Shown: positions 38,502 to 48,104, counted from the first letter of the stretch. The stretch: 64,000 nt of DNA from Afipia massiliensis (GCF_001006325.2 NZ_LBIA02000001.1:2357501-2421500); one strand, 5' to 3'. Notes: a model not told the origin generated them from the letters alone. Made by a program: numbers and translations.

Positions 38502-40553
38502 ATGGGACAAGACAACCTGAGAAGTCCCCGTGGTCCCCGGTGCATCGCGCTGGTGGGCCCATTTCAGAGTGGCAAGACCACGTTACTTGAAGCGATCCTG
38601 GCCCGAACCGGGGCCATTCCCAAAGCAGGCACCATCGAGGCATGCAACACCGTCGGGGATTCCTCTCCGCAGGCGCGGCACCATCGCATGAGCGTCGGTC
38701 TGACTGCCGCGACCACGACCTTCATGGGCGACAGCTACACCTTTATCGATTGTCCTGGCTCCGTCGAATTCGCGCACGACATGCGCGCGGCGCTGCCGGC
38801 GGTCGACGCCGCCGTCATCGTGTGCGAAGCCGACGAGCGCAAGCTGCCGCAGTTGCAGCTGATCATGCGCGAGCTGGAAGACCTCGGCATTCCGCGCTTT
38901 CTGTTTCTGAACAAGATCGACAAGGCGAACAAGCGCATCCGCGAAACGCTGGCGACGTTGCAGCCGGCGTCACGCACGCCGCTGGTGCTGCGGCAGATTC
39001 CGATCTGGAAGGGCGATCTCATCGCCGGTTTCGTCGATCTCGCGCTGGAGCGCGCCTTTGTCTATCGCGAGCACATGCCGTCCGAGGTGATCGAGCTTGA
39101 GGCTGGCGATCTCGACCGTGAAAAGGAAGCCAGGCTCACGATGCTGGAGAAACTCGCCGATCACGACGACCGGCTGCTCGAACAGTTGCTGGAAGACATC
39201 CCGCCGCCGCGCGATGAGGTGTTCGACGATCTCGCCAGCGAATTGCGCGAAGGCCAGATATGCCCGGTGCTGCTCGGCTGCGCGACGCGCGAGAACGGCG
39301 TGCTGCGGTTGCTGAAGGCCTTGCGTCATGAAGCGCCCGATGTCGCCGCAACGGCGGAACGGCTCGGCGTCTCCAACGAGACCACAGCGCTCGCCTACGT
39401 CATGAAGACCACGCATCTTCAGCACGGCGGCAAGCTGTCGCTGACGCGGATCCTGCGCGGTCATATCGCCGACGGCGACACCGTGCAGTCCTCAGGTGGC
39501 GGCGCTGGCCGCATTTCGGGAATTGTTGCGCCGAATGTCGGCAGTGACACCAAGCGTGCATCGGCCGCTGCGGGCGAAACGGTCTCGCTCGGCAAGCTGG
39601 ATGCGGTGAAGACCGGCGATACGCTGACGACGGGCAAGACCGTGCCTGAAGCGCTGGTGGACGTTGTGCCGACCGCGCCCGTGCTGGCGACGGCGCTCGC
39701 AGCAACGGATCGCAAGGACGACGTCAAGCTCGGCCAGGCTCTGACGCGCCTTGTCGAGGAAGATCCGTCGCTGAGCGTGGTCCACAATCAGCTCACCCAC
39801 CAGATGGTGCTGTGGGGGCAGGGCGAGATGCATCTGCGCGTCGCGGTCGAACGGTTGCAGGACCGCTTCGGCGTCAGCGTGAAGCAGCACGCGCCGCCGG
39901 TGGGTTATCAGGAGACCATCCGCAAGACGATCACCCAGCGCGGGCGTCACAAAAAGCAATCCGGCGGCCACGGCCAGTTCGGCGATGTGGTGCTGGCCAT
40001 CAAACCGCTGCCGCGCGGCAGCGGTTTTGTGTTCATCGAGAAGATCGTCGGGGGCGCGGTGCCGAAGAATTATATCGGCGCGGTCGAGGAGGGCGCCGGC
40101 GACGGTCTTGCGCGCGGGCCGCTCGGCTTCCCGGTGATCGATGTGGAAGTCACGCTGACGGACGGCTCCTATCACAGTGTCGACTCGTCCGATCAGGCGT
40201 TCCGGACTGCGGCGCGGATCGGCGTCACCGAAGCCTTGCCGCAATGCGCGCCGGTGCTGCTCGAGCCGATCCATGTGGTCGAGATCGTCTGCCCGACCGA
40301 CGCAACCGCGAAGATCAACTCGATCCTCTCCGGACGGCGGGGCCAGATTCTCGGCTTTGACACCCGCGAAGGGTGGACCGGCTGGGATCTGGTGCGGGCG
40401 ATGATGCCCGAAGCGGAGATCGGCGATCTGATCGTGGAGGTTCGTTCCGCAACGGCCGGTGCGGGCGGCTTCACCCGGCAGTTCGACCACATGTCCGAAG
40501 TGACCGGCCGCGCGGCGGACCAGATCATTGCCGCTCATCGCGCGGCGGCGTAG
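38502..40553 (+). CDS. EF-G-like GTPase (divergent elongation factor G paralogue)
   Basis: 683 residues from ATG 38502 with GGAG in front. It has the G domain, domains II to V and the EF-G C-terminus. The P-loop is GPFQSGKT, and the switch region reads DCPGSVEF instead of the canonical DTPGHVDF, so the GTPase catalytic His is replaced by Ser. The NKID motif is present. Such paralogues occur beside a normal EF-G in alphaproteobacteria; their function is not established. No ribosomal genes are adjacent, and there is a strong terminator after the stop. Confidence 0.9.
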   Translation: MGQDNLRSPRGPRCIALVGPFQSGKTTLLEAILARTGAIPKAGTIEACNTVGDSSPQARHHRMSVGLTAATTTFMGDSYTFIDCPGSVEFAHDMRAALPAVDAAVIVCEADERKLPQLQLIMRELEDLGIPRFLFLNKIDKANKRIRETLATLQPASRTPLVLRQIPIWKGDLIAGFVDLALERAFVYREHMPSEVIELEAGDLDREKEARLTMLEKLADHDDRLLEQLLEDIPPPRDEVFDDLASELREGQICPVLLGCATRENGVLRLLKALRHEAPDVAATAERLGVSNETTALAYVMKTTHLQHGGKLSLTRILRGHIADGDTVQSSGGGAGRISGIVAPNVGSDTKRASAAAGETVSLGKLDAVKTGDTLTTGKTVPEALVDVVPTAPVLATALAATDRKDDVKLGQALTRLVEEDPSLSVVHNQLTHQMVLWGQGEMHLRVAVERLQDRFGVSVKQHAPPVGYQETIRKTITQRGRHKKQSGGHGQFGDVVLAIKPLPRGSGFVFIEKIVGGAVPKNYIGAVEEGAGDGLARGPLGFPVIDVEVTLTDGSYHSVDSSDQAFRTAARIGVTEALPQCAPVLLEPIHVVEIVCPTDATAKINSILSGRRGQILGFDTREGWTGWDLVRAMMPEAEIGDLIVEVRSATAGAGGFTRQFDHMSEVTGRAADQIIAAHRAAA

Positions 40554-40575
40554 GCCTGTCCCCAACACTTGCGAC

Positions 40576-40604
40576 AAAGGCCCGCCCTTGCGGGCCTTTT
40601 TTTT
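40576..40604 (+). terminator. Terminator of the EF-G paralogue
   Basis: AAAGGCCCG/CGGGCCTTT and a run of eight T. Confidence 0.9.
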
Positions 40605-40663
40605 GACGCGGGCGGACTTCCCCGACTCGGCATCGTTGGCGACAATGGCGCAGGGGGACATCG

Positions 40664-41314
40664 ATGCTGGACTCACGCGCGAACATCGCACTGGCTTGCC
40701 TGCTGAGCAGCCTCGCCGGATTTGTCGATGCCATCGGCTTTATCCATCTCGGCGGGCTGTTCGTCTCCTTCATGAGCGGCAACTCGACACGGCTCGGCGT
40801 GAGCTTGCAGGAGGGGCACTGGCGTGAAGCGCTTGAAACGGTGGGGCTGATCGCCTTGTTCGTCGCCGGCGCGGGCGCGGGAAACCTGATCGTGCTGGGC
40901 CGGGCCTCGTATCGGCAGACATGGGTGCTGCTTGCCGAAGGCCTGTTGCTGGTCGGTGCGGCGCTGTCTCATGGCTTCGGCTTTTCCGCGCTGTCGATTG
41001 CGCTGATTGTTTTCGCGATGGGGCTGGAGAATGCCGTGTTTTTCACCGGCGGTGCGGGCGGCCTCGGGCTGACTTACATTACGGGCGCGCTGGTGCGGGT
41101 CGGCCAACTCATGGCGCTGGCGCTACGCGGCGGCAAGCGGTGGGAATGGCTGCCGAGCTTCTTCCAGTGGGCTTCGCTTGTGGTCGGGTCCGTGCTCGGC
41201 GCATTCGCCTACCGGCTCTACAGCCTCGATGCGATCTGGTTCGGTGCGGCTCTGGCGCTCATGCTGAGCGCGGGGCTGGCGTTCGTTGCGCGCGCGAATG
41301 CCGCCGCTCCCTAG
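40664..41314 (+). CDS. YoaK family (DUF1275) membrane protein
   Basis: 216 residues with six predicted membrane helices. The N-terminal SLAGFVDAIGFIHLGGLFVSFMSGN is the DUF1275 signature. Roles are unknown. GGGGGA precedes the ATG. aroE follows 65 bp later. Confidence 0.9.
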   Translation: MLDSRANIALACLLSSLAGFVDAIGFIHLGGLFVSFMSGNSTRLGVSLQEGHWREALETVGLIALFVAGAGAGNLIVLGRASYRQTWVLLAEGLLLVGAALSHGFGFSALSIALIVFAMGLENAVFFTGGAGGLGLTYITGALVRVGQLMALALRGGKRWEWLPSFFQWASLVVGSVLGAFAYRLYSLDAIWFGAALALMLSAGLAFVARANAAAP

Positions 41315-41379
41315 CGGTTCGCATTGACAGCCGCGGGTGCCGCGTGATTTGACCCATCATCCAACCGGAGTCCGTCCTC

Positions 41380-42210
41380 ATGAGCGCCACCCCCGCCGCG
41401 TGTCTGATCGGCTGGCCGGCGGCGCATTCGCGTTCGCCGCTGATCCATAAATACTGGCTGAAGTCGTTCGGCATCGACGGCGATTATCGCATCGAGGCGG
41501 TGGAGCCGGCGGCCTTCGCGGAATTCATCGGCGGTCTCAAGGCGCGTGGCTACAAAGGTGCGAACGTCACCATCCCGCACAAGGAGCAGGCGCTCGCTTT
41601 GTCGATGCCCGATGCGCGCGCGCGGGCGGTGGGCGCGGCCAACACGCTCTATTTCAATGACGGTGAACTGTGTTCGACCAACACCGATGTCGAAGGCTTT
41701 ATCGGCAATCTCGACGCCAGCGCGCCGGGCTGGGACAGCGCGGACGACGTGCTGGTGCTGGGCGCGGGCGGATCGTCACGCGCGGTGATTTTCGGATTGA
41801 TCGAACGCGGCATCAAGCGCGTGCATCTTGCCAACCGCACCGCGTCGCGCACTCAGCTGCTGGCCGATCAGTTCGGCGCACAGGTGCAGCCGCTGGCATG
41901 GGATGCGGTTGCCGGAGTGTTGCCGCGCGCGAAGCTGCTGGTGAACACCACGTCGCTCGGCATGAAGGGACAGCCGCGGCTCGATATCGATCTCGGTGCA
42001 CTTCCGGCGGGTGCGACTGTTGCTGATCTGGTTTATGTTCCGCTGGAAACCGATCTGCTGAAAGCCGCGAAGGCGCGGGGCCTGAAAACCGCCGATGGCC
42101 TCGGCATGCTGCTGCATCAGGCTGTGCGCGGATTCGAGTTATGGTTCGGGAAACGGCCGACGGTGACGCCGGAACTGCGCGCGCTGGTCGAGGCTGATTT
42201 GCTAAAGTAG
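41380..42210 (+). CDS. aroE: Shikimate dehydrogenase
   Basis: 276 residues. Shikimate-binding segments are GWPAAHSRSPLIHKYWLK and NVTIPHKEQAL (catalytic Lys), with the catalytic Asp in NTDVEGF and the NADP-binding LVLGAGGSSRAV. It reduces 3-dehydroshikimate to shikimate in aromatic amino-acid synthesis. The family length is normal. No other aro gene is adjacent. Confidence 0.96.
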   Translation: MSATPAACLIGWPAAHSRSPLIHKYWLKSFGIDGDYRIEAVEPAAFAEFIGGLKARGYKGANVTIPHKEQALALSMPDARARAVGAANTLYFNDGELCSTNTDVEGFIGNLDASAPGWDSADDVLVLGAGGSSRAVIFGLIERGIKRVHLANRTASRTQLLADQFGAQVQPLAWDAVAGVLPRAKLLVNTTSLGMKGQPRLDIDLGALPAGATVADLVYVPLETDLLKAAKARGLKTADGLGMLLHQAVRGFELWFGKRPTVTPELRALVEADLLK

Positions 42211-42230
42211 ATGCTTTCAACAAACACAAT

Positions 42231-42358
42231 GTCGTCCCCGCGAAAGCGGGGAACCATACTCCCTGCGCTCCCATGTTTTGTCAGGAAGTTGCAACGCGTC
42301 GTTTTGGGTGCAACACGAGAGTTGAGGGGTTATGGGTCCCCGCCTGCGCGGGGACGAC
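42231..42358. repeat. R-type palindromic repeat, copy R3
   Basis: Arms 42231-42257 and 42332-42358. The interior starts ACTCCCTG and ends GAGGGGTT. Between aroE and the small hypothetical gene. Confidence 0.9.
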
Positions 42359-42393
42359 CCGAGATTTGTTAAAGCTTCAACACAGGACTTGAT

Positions 42394-42699
42394 GTGAACA
42401 GAACCGGAAAATTCATCGTGCTCGCGGCGCTGGCGATCGTGCTCTACAGCGCCTGGACCGTTTATCAGGGCGCGCAGGGTTTCAATCCGCCTGCGATCGA
42501 GGATGTAAAGAAGCGCATGCAGGTGGACTTCGCCGCGAAGAACATGACGGTGACCGAGATATCGATGCTTCGCCGCAGTCCTCGCGAACTCGCGGGCTTC
42601 GTGAAGCTGAAGGCGCAAGGTTCCGATGAGATTCAGCAGAAGGCCTGCACGGCGACCATGGCCAAGGACAACGTGACCACGTCGTGGAGTTGTCAGTAG
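42394..42699 (+). CDS. Small exported or membrane-anchored hypothetical protein
   Basis: 101 residues from a GTG start, chosen because no ATG is in frame nearby. The N-terminal helix FIVLAALAIVLYSAWTVYQG is a membrane anchor or signal. The rest is a globular domain with cysteines in QKACTATM and SWSCQ at the C-terminus. No family recognised. It is flanked by repeats on both sides. Confidence 0.6.
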   Translation: MNRTGKFIVLAALAIVLYSAWTVYQGAQGFNPPAIEDVKKRMQVDFAAKNMTVTEISMLRRSPRELAGFVKLKAQGSDEIQQKACTATMAKDNVTTSWSCQ

Positions 42700-42719
42700 G
42701 GTGGGCTCAGTTGCGAGTC

Positions 42720-42800
42720 GTCATTGCGAGGAGCGTAGCGACGAAGCAATCCAGTCTTTGTATATGTTGCTCTGGATTGCTTCGCTTCGCTCGCAATGAC
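42720..42800. repeat. GTCATTGCGAG-type palindromic repeat, copy 1
   Basis: GTCATTGCGAGGAGCGTAGC and its imperfect inverted complement (ending CGCAATGAC) surround CAATCCAG/CTGGATTG arms. Between a hypothetical gene and lldD. A second copy is at 47756. Confidence 0.85.
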
Positions 42801-42801
42801 G

Positions 42802-43977
42802 TCAATTCCTCGGGCTGCTCACCGCGTTGGTCTGCATGTAATCCGTCAGCACGCGGCGATCGATTTCGTCGATACGATTGACGCCGCACAGGCCCATCGT
42901 CACGCTCAGCTCCTTGCCGATCAGGTCGAGCGCCATGGTTACGCCGGCCTGTCCTCCGGCACCGAGGCCGTAGATATAGGCGCGGCCGATCATGCAGGAC
43001 TTCGCGCCGAGCGCCAGCGCGCGCATCACGTCCTGACCGGAGCGGATGCCGCCGTCGAACATGATTTCAGTTTGCGAGCCGACATCCTGCACGATCTCCG
43101 GCAACACCGAGATCGATGACGGTGCGCCGTCGAGCTGGCGGCCGCCGTGGTTCGACACGACGATTGCTTCCGCACCGGTCTTCACTGCTTCGCGCGCATC
43201 GGCGACATCGAGGATGCCCTTGATGATGAGTTTGCCCGGCCAGATGCTGCGGATCCATTCGACGTCCTTCCAGTTCAGCGTGGTGTCGAACTGCGAGGCG
43301 ACCCATTCGGAAACCGAGCCGAGATCCTGCGACCCGGCGACATGGCCGGCGATGTTGCCGAAATTCCGGCTCTTGCCCTTCAGGATGCCCGAGACCCAGC
43401 CCGGCTTGGTGGCGAAGTCGATGATGTTCTTCAGTGTCAGCAGTTTCGGCGGCACCGACAGGCCGTTCTTGACGTCGGCGTGACGCTGCCCCAGCACCTG
43501 CAGATCGACGGTCAGCACCAGCGCGCTGCATTTCGCGGCGATGGCGCGTTCAATGAGTGATTTCGCGAAGCCGCGATCCTTCATGACGTAAAGCTGAAAC
43601 CAGAACGGCTTGTCGACATTCGCCGCGACGTCCTCGATCGAGCAGATCGACATGGTCGAGAGGGTGTAGGGAATGCCGAGCGCCTGCGCGGCGCGGCAGG
43701 CGTAAATCTCGCCGTCGCCATACTGCATGCCGGTCGAGCCGACCGGCGCCAGGATCAGCGGCATCGCGGCGGGCTCGCCGAGGATGGTGGTGGTCAGCTC
43801 GCGCTTCGAGACGTCCACGAGAATGCGCTGGCGAAACTTGTACTTCTGCATGTCGCTGACATTGGCGCGCAGGGTTTCTTCCGCATAGGAGCCGCCGTCC
43901 ACGTAGTCGAAAAAGGGCTTCGGCACGCGGCGCTTGTGAAGCAGCCGCAGGTCCTCGATGCAGGTAATGTTCTTCAT
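42802..43977 (-). CDS. lldD: FMN-dependent alpha-hydroxy acid dehydrogenase (L-lactate dehydrogenase type)
   Basis: 391 residues forming an FMN TIM-barrel. The N-terminus NITCIEDLRLLHKRRVPKPF is followed by FMN contacts including LAPVGSTGMQYGDGE, and the catalytic histidine is in SNHGGRQLDGAPSS. It oxidises L-lactate or another 2-hydroxy acid to the 2-oxo acid, feeding electrons to the respiratory chain or oxygen. The substrate is inferred. Confidence 0.92.
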   Translation of the reverse strand: MKNITCIEDLRLLHKRRVPKPFFDYVDGGSYAEETLRANVSDMQKYKFRQRILVDVSKRELTTTILGEPAAMPLILAPVGSTGMQYGDGEIYACRAAQALGIPYTLSTMSICSIEDVAANVDKPFWFQLYVMKDRGFAKSLIERAIAAKCSALVLTVDLQVLGQRHADVKNGLSVPPKLLTLKNIIDFATKPGWVSGILKGKSRNFGNIAGHVAGSQDLGSVSEWVASQFDTTLNWKDVEWIRSIWPGKLIIKGILDVADAREAVKTGAEAIVVSNHGGRQLDGAPSSISVLPEIVQDVGSQTEIMFDGGIRSGQDVMRALALGAKSCMIGRAYIYGLGAGGQAGVTMALDLIGKELSVTMGLCGVNRIDEIDRRVLTDYMQTNAVSSPRN

Positions 43978-44070
43978 GGACGCATCCTCACGTCATTGAA
44001 TTTCTTATTGTGGCGATCATCTATCATGGTTGAGGCGCACGCAAATAGCCGCTGCGCCGTGGAGAGGCTC

Positions 44071-44244
44071 ATGAGCAAGAAAACCTCCAGTCCCAAATCA
44101 GCCAAGTCCGCCAAAGAGGCGGAAGCCGAAAAGCGCAAGCTGGACGAGGAGCTTGATGAAGCCCTGCGGGAGACTTTTCCTGCCTCCGACCCGGTCAAGC
44201 TGACCCAGCCGGACCCGCACGCCGAGCCCGATCCCGAGACGTGA
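44071..44244 (+). CDS. Small acidic protein with an FPASDPV motif, copy A
   Basis: 57 residues from ATG 44071 with GGAGAGG ahead. Lys/Ala-rich N-terminus, then LDEELDEALRETFPASDPVK and TQPDPHAEPDPET. The TFPASDP motif matches the second protein at 44335, so they are paralogues. Charged and probably disordered. I know the motif occurs in other small alphaproteobacterial proteins, but no function is established. Confidence 0.72.
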   Translation: MSKKTSSPKSAKSAKEAEAEKRKLDEELDEALRETFPASDPVKLTQPDPHAEPDPET

Positions 44245-44511
<267 letters not shown>

Positions 44512-44582
44512 ATGAATCTCCGGGAGCCCCCGCCAAGGTAGGGGAGTCGAGATAAAGTCTTTATATATCAAATAGATAATGG

Positions 44583-44640
44583 CCGCCGCCCGCTCCGGGC
44601 GGCGGTAATGATTCATCATATTATTTGAAGGATTACCGCC
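44583..44640 (+). promoter_or_regulatory. Mutually exclusive hairpins downstream of copy B
   Basis: CCGCCGCCCG-CTC-CGGGCGGCGG is a perfect 10-bp hairpin (44583-44605). Its right arm (44601-44605) also belongs to a 9-bp stem GGCGGTAAT (44601-44609) with ATTACCGCC (44632-44640). Only one can form. The layout resembles an attenuator, but no protein-coding context proves it. Lies upstream of the twin-hairpin copy 4 and glmM. Confidence 0.45.
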
Positions 44641-44684
44641 CGCAGAGGCATTATAACTCGCTCTCCGCTAGAATGGGGCGTTCG

Positions 44685-44850
44685 CCAGTGTCCTTGAATC
44701 CGAAGTTCGCCTTACTTGGCAGCGTCTTCTGCAGCGAACTTCGGATTCAAGAGGACACTGGTATTTATGGATTCTAGTGTGGCTTTGGTTCGCAAGTCCG
44801 CAACAGTGCGTGCTGCAAAGAAATGCGGACTTGCGAACCGCCACACTAGA
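44685..44850 (+). repeat. Twin-hairpin element, copy 4 (diverged)
   Basis: Hairpin 1 (44685-44761): outer stem CCAGTGTCC/GGACACTGG (44685-44693 with 44753-44761), inner stem of 17 bp (44694-44710 with 44734-44750), a GA bulge at 44751-44752 on the right arm, loop 23 nt. Linker 44762-44772 is AT-rich. Hairpin 2 (44773-44850): outer stem of 11 bp (44773-44783 with 44840-44850), a TTT bulge at 44784-44786 on the left arm, inner stem of 15 bp (44787-44801 with 44825-44839). The design equals copies 1-3, yet the arm sequences differ at about a third of positions with both arms changed together. It ends 56 bp before the glmM start, hairpin 2 nearest. Confidence 0.85.
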
Positions 44851-44906
44851 GCCAAACAGGTGCTTTTCGGGGACCTGGCCGGAGACGCGGCGGAGCAGGG
44901 GAATTC

Positions 44907-46256
44907 ATGGTGCGCAAATATTTCGGGACCGACGGCATTCGTGGCCGCGCCAATGGCCTGATCACGCCTGAACTGGCGCTCAAGGTCGGGCAGGCTGCCG
45001 GGCTGGTGTTTCAGCGCGGTGACCATCGTCATCGCGTGGTGATCGGCAAGGACACCCGCCTGTCCGGTTACATGATCGAAAACGCCATGGTGGCGGGCTT
45101 CACCTCGGTGGGCATGGACGTGCTGTTGCTCGGCCCGATGCCGACGCCGGCCGTCGCCATGCTGACCAAGTCGATGCGCGCCGATCTCGGCGTGATGATT
45201 TCAGCGTCGCATAACCTGTTCGACGACAACGGCATCAAGCTGTTCGGCCCCGCCGGATTCAAGCTGTCCGACGATGTCGAAACCCAGATCGAACAGTTGA
45301 TGGACGAGAACCTCGACAAGCGGCTCGCCCAGAGCGCCAGTCTCGGCCGCGCCCGCCGTATCGACGGCGTGCATGACCGCTACATCGAATTCGCCAAGCG
45401 CACCCTGCCGCGCGATCTCAGCCTCGACGGTCTGCGCGTCGTGGTCGATTGCGCCAATGGCGCGGCCTACAAGGTGGTGCCGGAAGCGCTGTGGGAGCTG
45501 GGTGCGGACGTCATTTCCATCGGCGTCGAGCCGGATGGCTTCAACATCAACAAGGATTGCGGATCGACCTCGCCCGAAGCGCTGTCGCGCAAGGTGCGCG
45601 AGATGCGCGCCGACATCGGCATCGCGCTCGATGGCGACGCCGATCGCGTCATCATCGTCGACGAGCGCGGCCATGTGGTCGACGGCGACCAGCTTCTCGC
45701 GGTGATCGCGCAGAGCTGGAAGGACGACGGGCGGCTGTCCAAGCCCGGCATCGTCGCCACCGTGATGTCCAATCTCGGCCTCGAACGCTATCTGAAAGAG
45801 CAGGGCATCGAGCTGCTGCGCACGCCGGTTGGCGATCGCTACGTGCTCGAGCAGATGCAGAAGGGCGGCTACAATCTCGGCGGCGAGCCGTCGGGTCACA
45901 TCATCATGTCCGACTTCGCGACCACCGGCGACGGCTTCGTCGCGGCGCTTCAGGTTCTCGCCGTGGTGCAGCGCCTTGGCCGTCCGGTCTCGGAAGTCTG
46001 CCACCGCTTCGAGCCGATGCCGCAGATCCTCAAGAACGTGCGCTACCGCACCGGCAAGCCGCTCGACAATCCGGGCGTGAAATCCGCGATCCTTGATGCC
46101 GAGAAGCGCCTCAACGGCAGCGGCCGCCTGCTGATCCGTCCAAGCGGGACCGAGCCGGTCATCCGCGTGATGGGCGAGGGCGACAACCGCGACCTCGTCG
46201 AGGAAGCCGTCGACATGATCGTGTCGGCTCTCGGGACAGCCTCCGCCGCGGCGTAA
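44907..46256 (+). CDS. glmM: Phosphoglucosamine mutase
   Basis: 449 residues. It interconverts glucosamine 6- and 1-phosphate for peptidoglycan and LPS. The phosphoserine is S101 in GVMISASHN, the metal site DGDADR, the sugar-binding EPSGH, and the phosphate-binding [12 protein letters not shown] all present. Normal length. Preceded by twin-hairpin copy 4, and followed by an R-type repeat. Confidence 0.97.
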   Translation: MVRKYFGTDGIRGRANGLITPELALKVGQAAGLVFQRGDHRHRVVIGKDTRLSGYMIENAMVAGFTSVGMDVLLLGPMPTPAVAMLTKSMRADLGVMISASHNLFDDNGIKLFGPAGFKLSDDVETQIEQLMDENLDKRLAQSASLGRARRIDGVHDRYIEFAKRTLPRDLSLDGLRVVVDCANGAAYKVVPEALWELGADVISIGVEPDGFNINKDCGSTSPEALSRKVREMRADIGIALDGDADRVIIVDERGHVVDGDQLLAVIAQSWKDDGRLSKPGIVATVMSNLGLERYLKEQGIELLRTPVGDRYVLEQMQKGGYNLGGEPSGHIIMSDFATTGDGFVAALQVLAVVQRLGRPVSEVCHRFEPMPQILKNVRYRTGKPLDNPGVKSAILDAEKRLNGSGRLLIRPSGTEPVIRVMGEGDNRDLVEEAVDMIVSALGTASAAA

Positions 46257-46265
46257 AAAGCTCCA

Positions 46266-46383
46266 GTCGTCCCCGCGAAAGCGGGGACCCATACTCCCTG
46301 TCGGCGTTGTTCTGGAAAGACGTTAGCCACGCGGCCCAACGGCGGGCTTCGTGGTTATGGGTCCCCGCTTTCGCGGGGACGAC
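46266..46383. repeat. R-type palindromic repeat, copy R4
   Basis: Arms 46266-46292 and 46357-46383, interior starts ACTCCCTG and ends GTGGTT. Between glmM and the MFS gene. Confidence 0.9.
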
Positions 46384-46501
46384 GAAAACCAGTGAGTCCG
46401 GCCAATCCGGCACATCAGCCATGGTCAATCGCGACTGGTGGGATTGCCGCTGAATTTGTATTTCGTGGTTCATTCGATTTTGAATTTGCCGGGAAACTGC
46501 C

Positions 46502-47746
46502 GTGAACAAGCCCGTTATCCTGTCCGAAGATACCCTCGTTGCGCCCATCGTCGTGGATGCACCGGCGACGCCGGCTCCGGCCGCGCCTGCGTTCGCGGTC
46601 ATCGGCGCCATCAGCTTCTCGCATCTTCTCAACGACCTGATGCAGTCGCTGATCCCGTCGGTCTATCCGATCCTGAAGGACAACTACGCGCTCGACTTCG
46701 GCCAGATCGGCATGATCACGCTGGCCTTCATGTTCACATCGTCGCTGCTGCAGCCGCTGATCGGCGCTTACACCGACAAGTATCCGAAGCCGTTCTCGCT
46801 CGCGCTCGGCATGGGCTTCACCTTCGCCGGGCTGATCCTGCTCAGCGTCGCGCACCATTACTGGGTGATCCTGCTGGCGGCCGGCCTCGTCGGCACCGGC
46901 TCGGCGGTCTTCCATCCGGAATCCTCACGCATCGCGCGGATGGCATCGGGCGGCCGCGTCGGCATGGCGCAATCGGTGTTTCAGGTCGGCGGCAATCTCG
47001 GCACGGCGATCGGCCCGGTGCTGGCGGCGCTGATCATCGTGCCGTTCGGGCAGGGCAGCATCGCGTGGTTCTCGCTGGTCGCCGCACTCGCCATCGTCGT
47101 GCTGTGGCAGATCGGGCGCTGGTATCAGCCGCGCATCGCGCATCGCAAGGGCGCGCATACGTCCCTGCCGGAAGACGGCCCGTCTTCGACGCGCACCATG
47201 GTCGCGCTCACCGTGCTGATGGTGCTGCTGTTCTCGAAGACGTTCTACACCGCGAGCATCGGCAGCTACTACACCTTCTTCCTGATGCAGAAGTTCGGCG
47301 TCAGCACACAGGCGTCGCAGATCTATCTGTTCCTGTTTCTGGGGGCGAGCGCGGTCGGCGTATTCTTCGGCGGCCCGCTGGGCGATCGCTTCGGCCGCAA
47401 GTACGTGATCTGGTTTTCGATCATCGGCGCGCTCCCGTTCACGCTCGCGTTGCCTTACGTCGATCTCTACTGGAATGCGGTGCTGAGCATCGTGATCGGC
47501 TTCATCATCTCGTCGGCGACACCCGCGATCATCGTCTACGCGCAGGAGCTGATGCCGCATCGTCTCGGCATGATCTCCGGACTGTTCTACGGCATGGCGT
47601 TCGGGTTCGGCGGCATCGGCGCCGCAGTGCTCGGTCAGGTCGCGGACTGGAAGGACATCAACTTCGTCTATCAGGTCTGCGCATTCCTGCCGGCGATCGG
47701 CCTGCTCGCGATCTTCCTGCCACAGATGAAGCACCGCAAGCTCTGA
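46502..47746 (+). CDS. MFS transporter, fosmidomycin-resistance (Fsr) family
   Basis: 414 residues with about twelve membrane helices. A 35-residue Ala/Pro-rich N-terminus precedes SFSHLLNDLMQSLIPSVYPI, the Fsr-type start, with GSAVFHPESSRIARMASGGR and GGPLGDRFGRKYV (the DRFGR motif between helices) following. Members export fosmidomycin or other small molecules; the actual substrate is not known. Downstream there is a GTCATTGCGAG repeat. Confidence 0.9.
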   Translation: MNKPVILSEDTLVAPIVVDAPATPAPAAPAFAVIGAISFSHLLNDLMQSLIPSVYPILKDNYALDFGQIGMITLAFMFTSSLLQPLIGAYTDKYPKPFSLALGMGFTFAGLILLSVAHHYWVILLAAGLVGTGSAVFHPESSRIARMASGGRVGMAQSVFQVGGNLGTAIGPVLAALIIVPFGQGSIAWFSLVAALAIVVLWQIGRWYQPRIAHRKGAHTSLPEDGPSSTRTMVALTVLMVLLFSKTFYTASIGSYYTFFLMQKFGVSTQASQIYLFLFLGASAVGVFFGGPLGDRFGRKYVIWFSIIGALPFTLALPYVDLYWNAVLSIVIGFIISSATPAIIVYAQELMPHRLGMISGLFYGMAFGFGGIGAAVLGQVADWKDINFVYQVCAFLPAIGLLAIFLPQMKHRKL

Positions 47747-47755
47747 GTCTTTTCT

Positions 47756-47834
47756 CGTCATTGCGAGCGAAGCGAAGCAATCCAGTCTTCACAGATTCTG
47801 GATTGCTTCGTCGCGAGTGCTCCTCGCAATGACG
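47756..47834. repeat. GTCATTGCGAG-type palindromic repeat, copy 2
   Basis: Inverted halves with CAATCCAG/CTGGATTG and CGTCATTGCGAG/CTCGCAATGACG. Shared with 42720. Confidence 0.85.
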
Positions 47835-47957
47835 AATGCAAATAGTGACCATGTCCGATCGCAGCGGCCCAGCGCCATCCTGTGATCTTGCGTCAGGATT
47901 CCTGACCTACCAGTCAACACATCGTTAGGATTTGCGGCGCGATGCCGCGCGCGTTGT

Positions 47958-48028
47958 GTAAACGTTTACCGTCTCGCTTAAGGCCGCTTAAAAATCACGG
48001 TTAAGAATTAGGGTTAAGTGGCGCTTAA
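47958..48028 (+). promoter_or_regulatory. LacI-type palindrome and CtrA-like site upstream of the beta-barrel gene
   Basis: GTAAACGTTTAC at 47958-47969 is a perfect 12-bp palindrome of the type bound by LacI/GalR regulators. TTAA-N7-TTAA at 48014-48028 fits the alphaproteobacterial CtrA full-site consensus, in a stretch with three further TTAA motifs. Both are about 80-150 bp before the start at 48105. Binding is not shown. Confidence 0.4.
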
Positions 48029-48104
48029 GCATTTGGTGGCATCGTCCGGCTCGTGAGTTTTGTGTGTGAGGCCGTGTTGCCTCACCGGGGAAAGGACCGG
48101 ACCA

